The position numbers were made by a program, and so were the translations under genes. The notes beneath the pieces are model-generated. The model was not told where the DNA came from and ran no database searches. It saw only the letters and a program-made list of their open reading frames with translations. A stretch of DNA of 10,397 nt from Cylindrotheca closterium (lineage: Eukaryota > Bacillariophyta > Bacillariophyceae > Bacillariales > Bacillariaceae), in contig CAKOGP040002059.1 in the NCBI GenBank assembly GCA_933822405.4, forward strand, positions 1 to 10,397. Reading direction: 5' to 3'. Shown here one piece after another: positions 6,182 through 10,397 of this stretch. Position 1 is the stretch's first letter, and the number at the start of each line of letters is the position of its first letter.

Positions 6182-7723
6182 ATGTATGACATTGATACAG
6201 GCAACATGGCCGCCGTTCCTCCTTTCTTCACTGTACATGACGACATGGTTATCTGTGGCATTGACAATTTCACCCTTTTCCAAGGACGCACACAAGCCGA
6301 GAGAATTGCTTACGAAATATTCTCGGACGATTTCACCACAACGATGGACAGCACCATTGACGAACTAAACGAAGAGTTCAAGACCCTCGCAGGATTGACG
6401 ATTGCGCAAGGACAGATACGCTTGATGCCAGCTATCAAAAAGAACATCCGCGCATTCATCCAATGGTGCAGAGACGAGATTCGCATGGGACGAGACCCTA
6501 CCACAACACCATTCCCCGTCGTTGATGCAGCCAAACTGCTCAGACGCATGAAAACACACGAACAATACGTGTATGGCTCCAAGTTGATGTCGCAACAAGC
6601 CCTACCGCAAGATTTCACCAACGATGTCCAATGGGAAGATTGGTGCCCAACATTCGAAAATTACCTTCGCACCATACCAGGAAGAGAAGGTGTGCCACTG
6701 AGCTACATTGTGAGAATGAACGATGCAGGAATGCTCACCCTGCACAAAGATTTCTTGGAAATCTACATCAACATGGCACCACACATTGGCAAAGCATACG
6801 TCATGGATAACGCCAAAGTACTAGTCCTTCTCAGCAAGTTTATCGTGGGGAATACCGAAGCTGAAGCGACCCTCCAAGACATTGCAGGCAATGGAAGAGA
6901 AGCATTCAACGCACTACATACCCACTATGAAAGCGAAGGGATACTAGCCCGCGACATTGTCGAAGCTGAACAAACCATCAAAGAACTGTGTAACGTCGGT
7001 GAAAAACCAAAAATGAACTGGTCCATGTTTGAACGAATGCTAAAGAAAGCGTATGCAGCATGCGACAAACATGAGGGGAGAGAAGTCCATTCAGACGCAA
7101 TGAAACTGCGTAGCCTACAAAGCAAGGAGGTTACAGCACCATTTCTACAACTGAACAAGACGGCAATTGATACGGAAATTGGCAAAAGACCGATGTTGAT
7201 GACTTTCACGACGGCATTACGAATCTACCGAACTGCAGTGAGAGAAAAGTTCCCCCAAGGAACCAGCAATGCAACCGATAGGGGACGATACTTGAGCGAA
7301 ACTACAGCTGACAACGATCGCGACAGAAGCAGGAGCCGAAACGATGGGGGAGGCAACAAACGTCGCGACGAAGAAGAAATTACTCTGAGTAATGGAGAGA
7401 AGATCTGGTACCATCCTAGCTACCGTTTCTCTCCAACACACCTACGAGCGTTTACCAACAAACAACGTGAACGCATGGCGAAGGAAAGAGCCGCATACAG
7501 AGAAAGTCAAGGATTGCCAGCAAGAAGAACAACAAGACAGGCCACACAAACACAACAAGTGGAAACGCAGCTGGCGGAATTGCGAGCCGAAGTAGCATCG
7601 ATTAGATCCAACAACGTACCTGCTACAATTCCAGCCGAAGCAGCCACGCAGATATCACAAGTGACTATGGGAACGGCTGGAACTACAGCAATGGGCGGAC
7701 GCAACCAACAGGCAAACAACTAA
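6182..7723 (+). CDS. Copia retrotransposon Gag-like protein
   Basis: This is an intact ORF of 513 residues from the ATG at 6182; a second in-frame ATG at 6206 (MAAVPPFF) is an alternative start. Gag proteins build the virus-like particle around element RNA. The first ~370 residues are mostly helical and globular in composition, including a conserved-looking WEDWCPTFENYLRTIPGREG stretch. An Arg/Ser/Asp-rich basic segment (about 376-395, RDRSRSRNDGGGNKRR) may bind RNA, followed by the module WYHPSYRFSPTHLRAFTNKQRERM (written here as WYHPSYRFSP then THLRAFTNKQ) seen in diatom Copia Gag. A short coiled-coil-like segment lies at about 456-476, and the C-terminus is Gln/Thr/Ala-rich. No CCHC zinc knuckle is visible. 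The protein is the best-preserved part of the element. It ends at TAA, with a further in-frame TGA at 7742 before the pol frame opens. Confidence 0.85.
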   Translation: MYDIDTGNMAAVPPFFTVHDDMVICGIDNFTLFQGRTQAERIAYEIFSDDFTTTMDSTIDELNEEFKTLAGLTIAQGQIRLMPAIKKNIRAFIQWCRDEIRMGRDPTTTPFPVVDAAKLLRRMKTHEQYVYGSKLMSQQALPQDFTNDVQWEDWCPTFENYLRTIPGREGVPLSYIVRMNDAGMLTLHKDFLEIYINMAPHIGKAYVMDNAKVLVLLSKFIVGNTEAEATLQDIAGNGREAFNALHTHYESEGILARDIVEAEQTIKELCNVGEKPKMNWSMFERMLKKAYAACDKHEGREVHSDAMKLRSLQSKEVTAPFLQLNKTAIDTEIGKRPMLMTFTTALRIYRTAVREKFPQGTSNATDRGRYLSETTADNDRDRSRSRNDGGGNKRRDEEEITLSNGEKIWYHPSYRFSPTHLRAFTNKQRERMAKERAAYRESQGLPARRTTRQATQTQQVETQLAELRAEVASIRSNNVPATIPAEAATQISQVTMGTAGTTAMGGRNQQANN

Positions 7724-7744
7724 CAGGCAAGCGGTAGGACCTGA

Positions 7745-9205
7745 AACGCGATAAGTGAAATCAGACGAATCGTAAGGGTGATCTCATCCAACACAGCCGC
7801 ATCCCAGCGACCAGTGCAACAACCAACACCAGGAACGACGGCGAGCAATGAAATGGATGCTAACGCCGACACTTGTTGCCTTGGCAAGAACTTTGTTATC
7901 ATGAGCTACACACCAAGATCGGCGGATGTGTACGCGTACGACCCAGCTCTACCACCAACCAATGTACCAATTGTATCTGGAGCGACCGCTTATGACTGCC
8001 CACAGAGCGGCAACACGTTCATATTGATATTCAACGAAGCACTTTACTATGGGAACCGGTTAGATCATTCATTGATCAACCCAAATCAAGTCCGCAAGTT
8101 CGGAATTCCCCTATGGGATAATCCGTTTGATGAGATGAGGAATATTGGCATCGAGACCAAGCCGATATTTGTTGCACTCAAGGCAAAGGGGACAAAGTTA
8201 CTATTTGATTTAAGGGCCCCAACTGATCAAGAACTCGCAAATCGCCCCCACATTGATATGACGAGCAAAGTGCCTTGGAACCCAGGTACCGTACAACTTG
8301 GGAAAGTCTCAATCGTCCACAAAGACCCAATAGATGACCCAAGATCCAACGAAGCTGAATTGAGACAATTGGATCCAATCATGCAAGAAATGAACGAATG
8401 GCGCACGGTACAGCAGACAATAGTCGATGGGGAGAGATTCTTCCAACAAGTTGGACGAATGGACGATGATGCACGATTCGCAGACGTACCTGTGAGGCCG
8501 TCCTTTGTATCCACGGAACGACACACCAAAGCAACGGCAGAGAAGCTATCTGAACGACTGGGAATTGGTTTGCACAGAGCACGAGCCACCTTGAGATCGA
8601 CACTACAAAGGGGAACGCGATCCGCCATACTACCACTGGCAAGGAGGTACCAAGCGGACTGCATGTTCCTAAGACCAAGACTGAAAGGCAAGTTCTCAAC
8701 CGACACGGCCTATTTCAACCACAAGTCAATACAAGGCAACATTGCAAACCAGATCTATTTCCACAAGAGCGGTTTCTACAGTTGCCATCATCTCTCAAAA
8801 GTGGACGACAAGCAAGTTGGGCCGACCCTCAAGAAATTCATAGCTGACTACGGTATACCAGAGCACCTCACGATGGACGGAGCAGCGGTACAAGTGGGAC
8901 GCAACACGAGCTTTATAGAAACAATCAACAGAGCCGCGATTAACTACCACATCTCCAGACCATACCAACCGGAAGAAAACCCAGCCAAAGGGGGAATCAG
9001 AGAGCTCAAACAACGATTCTACAGATTGATAGTCAAGCATGCGATACCAGAACGGCTATGGAACTTTGTGCTTGATCGTGTGGTTGATACCATGAACATC
9101 ACCGCCAACTACTCAAGATATTCTGACGGACGAGTACCGCTTGAAGTGATCACTGGCATCACGCCGGACATTACAGAATACATGGACTTTACGATCTATG
9201 GATAG
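7745..9205 (+). pseudogene. Copia pol, first segment: protease and integrase, ending at a premature TAG
   Basis: The frame is open from 7745 to TAG at 9203-9205. The first in-frame ATG is 7853, immediately before DANADTCCLG, so the segment may normally be made as a Gag-Pol fusion. The aspartic protease region covers about 7850-8230. The likely catalytic Asp is codon 7856, but the usual D-(S/T)-G-A motif reads DANA. The region continues through PIVSGATAYD and SLINPNQVRKFGIPLWD. The integrase core has Asp at codon 8702 (STDTAYF) and Asp at 8876 (MDGA), and the third catalytic position is Lys (codon 8987) in NPAKGGIRELK, 36 residues after the second Asp, where this family has Glu. The region ends in NYSRYSDGRVPLEVITGITP and EYMDFTIYG. 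In related elements the sequence runs straight on with Trp, so the TAG is probably a TGG-to-TAG change. The following sequence continues in the same frame. Confidence 0.85.
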
Positions 9206-10111
9206 GTATACTACCGCACAGACGGCGCCCTGGGGACAAACGAAATAGGACGATGGTTGGGAGTGTCACACAGGACGGGTCCAATGATGACGTATTGGAT
9301 ATTACCGAAGAGTGGCCGCCCAATCTCGACTGACACTGTCCAGAAAATCACAGAAACAGAGAAACAGACCGACGTGGTCAAAGAACAAATGGCGCAATGG
9401 ACAACTGATGTATCCAAAATCCTTGATGCAAGGACAGGAGACATCAGTTGGGGGGAAGATGAGATACCGCCACAATTGATGTTTGACCTCGGATTGGAAG
9501 ACGAAGAATTCAAATGCAACTTCAACAAGTTGATCAAGGCCGAAGATGTTGACGATGGCACGCTCCAGGGGACCACAGAGACTGACGACATCGACGCACA
9601 GAACTATGTCAACATGGAGATTGGCCTAAGACGGGGACAAGAAGGGGAGTTGCAACGTGCAGTTGTACGCAGGAGACTCGTTGATGCAGAAGGAAACCCA
9701 ATGGGCGTAGCAAACAACAACCAGTTACTCGACACGAGGCAATACGAAGTCGAATACGAAGATGGAAGCACCAAAGTGCTCGCTGCGAACTTGCTAGCAG
9801 AGAACTTATTAGCACAAGTGGACGAACATGGACACAGACACTTACTAATGGAGGAGATCACGGAACATTGTTCTGATGAGAAGGCAGTAAAGATGAAAGA
9901 TGCTTTCTATCCCCTCGCAAGTGGAATGCAACGAAGACGACACACGACAGCAGGATGGGACTTATACGTTACTTACAAAGATTGTTCCTCAAATTGGATA
10001 CCTTTGAAAGATATGAAGGAGTCTTTCCCGATTGAAGTGGCCGATTACGCGATAAGCAAGGGCATCCAAGACGAACCCGCTTTTGCATGGTGGATCCCAC
10101 ACGTTGTTTGA
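9206..10111 (+). pseudogene. Copia pol, second segment: integrase C-terminus and chromo-like linker, ending at a premature TGA
   Basis: This continues the pol frame directly after the TAG. It opens with VYYRTDGALG and GRWLGVSHRTGPMMTYWIL, the C-terminal integrase module of stramenopile Copia elements. An acidic linker follows (about 9400-9600), then a basic stretch and YEVEYEDGSTKVLAANLLAE (about 9745-9805). From about 9942 to 10075 the pattern GWDLYVTYKDCSSNWIPLKD followed by MKES and AFAWWIPHV resembles a chromodomain-like beta module, which may target integration to particular chromatin. The frame ends at TGA 10109-10111, where relatives read on through Arg; CGA to TGA is the simplest explanation. 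The ATG at 9257 is an internal Met, not a likely start. Confidence 0.8.
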
Positions 10112-10397
10112 AAGCGAAAGCGATTCCTTGGCAAAGTAAAATCAAAGTACTGGGAACATACGCACAAGTACGGAATACGTATCCCAAAATCGATCAAAGA
10201 AGCTATCGAAATCGACAAAGCAAATGGGGACACGCTATGGCAAGACTCAATTCAAATGGAGATGAAAAATAATCGAGTCGCTTTTGAAGAATTCGATGGA
10301 GACGTAGAGAAGCTGATGGGATACAAAAAGATCACGGGACACCTAGTATTTGACGTGAAACTAGGGGAAAACTTCCGAAGGAAAGCAAGGTACTGCG
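10112..10397 (+). pseudogene. Copia pol, third segment: start of reverse transcriptase (cut by window end)
   Basis: After the TGA the same frame stays open for 95 codons to the end of the window. It begins with the basic KRKRFLGKVKSKYW and continues through YGIRIPKSIKEAIEID, LWQDSIQMEMKNNRVAFEEF and HLVFDVKLGENFRRKARYC. The last two correspond to the entry of the Copia reverse transcriptase domain (VFDVK...RKARxVA). The catalytic YVDD motif would lie outside the window. Continuity of frame and family motifs on both sides of the TGA shows that this belongs to the same polyprotein. Confidence 0.8.

Larger units (their letters stand above)
5500..10397 (+). mobile_element. Ty1/Copia retrotransposon of diatom CoDi type, truncated by the window end
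   Basis: The order gag (6182-7723), protease, integrase, chromo-like linker and start of reverse transcriptase, with integrase before RT, defines the Copia superfamily. The protease-side signature (ADTCCLG, then SGATAYD and SLINPNQVRKFG) and the EYMDF...GRWLGVSHRTG stretch are typical of stramenopile/diatom Copia elements. The 5' boundary is approximate because no LTR pair can be compared. RT continues beyond 10397; RNase H and the 3' LTR are not in view. Two premature stops and a changed integrase catalytic residue mark it as probably defective. Confidence 0.85.

Noticed and set aside
5625..6291. Several minus-strand ORFs with repetitive peptides (FNTFQYISIH; WCCSAPF)
   Set aside because: They are read-through of the 10-bp and 35-bp tandem arrays. 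Both periods are not multiples of three, so all frames stay open, and there is no family signal.
7778..7780. Pol start at 7778
   Set aside because: The codon is GTG in a eukaryotic element; the frame is open upstream to 7745 and the first ATG is at 7853.

Overview
The window looks like nuclear DNA of a diatom (stramenopile alga). The evidence is a protein with a plastid-type presequence (signal peptide with phenylalanine at +1), a short 73-nt GT-AG intron, and a Copia-type retrotransposon whose gag, protease, integrase and RT segments read like the diatom CoDi lineages. The species cannot be told from the sequence. No rRNA, tRNA, CRISPR array or bacterial operon is visible.

Layout. Positions 1-271 are the upstream region of a host gene, with an AATTGC-rich inverted-repeat patch and a pyrimidine tract. 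Positions 272-1598 (+) hold a two-exon gene for a secretory-route multi-pass membrane protein of unknown function. Convergent to it, 3129-1822 (-) encodes a probably plastid-targeted protein that fuses a methyltransferase-like Rossmann segment to a riboflavin kinase domain. These are the only two apparently intact host genes.

From about 3301 to 5496 lies a decayed PIF/Harbinger-like DNA transposon. It has degenerate inverted terminal regions, a 5'-truncated and twice frameshifted DDE transposase on the + strand (3519-4283), and a convergent zinc-finger protein gene on the - strand (5244-4443, frameshifted near its start). Its left end sits about 170 bp upstream of the riboflavin kinase start codon, so it may form part of that gene's promoter.

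From about 5500 to the window end is a Copia retrotransposon, entered from its 5' side and cut off inside the reverse transcriptase. Its leader holds two tandem arrays: 13 perfect copies of a 10-bp unit, then six copies of a ~35-bp hairpin-forming unit. An intact gag ORF (6182-7723) follows. The pol frame (about 7745-10397) stays open in a single frame but carries two premature stops and a lysine where the integrase catalytic glutamate should be, so this copy is probably dead or dependent on helper elements. Between integrase and RT there is a chromo-like segment.

The host genes and the mobile elements are functionally unrelated. The most interesting points are the methyltransferase-like/riboflavin kinase fusion, the two-gene Harbinger element with a zinc-finger partner, and the tandem arrays leading into gag.
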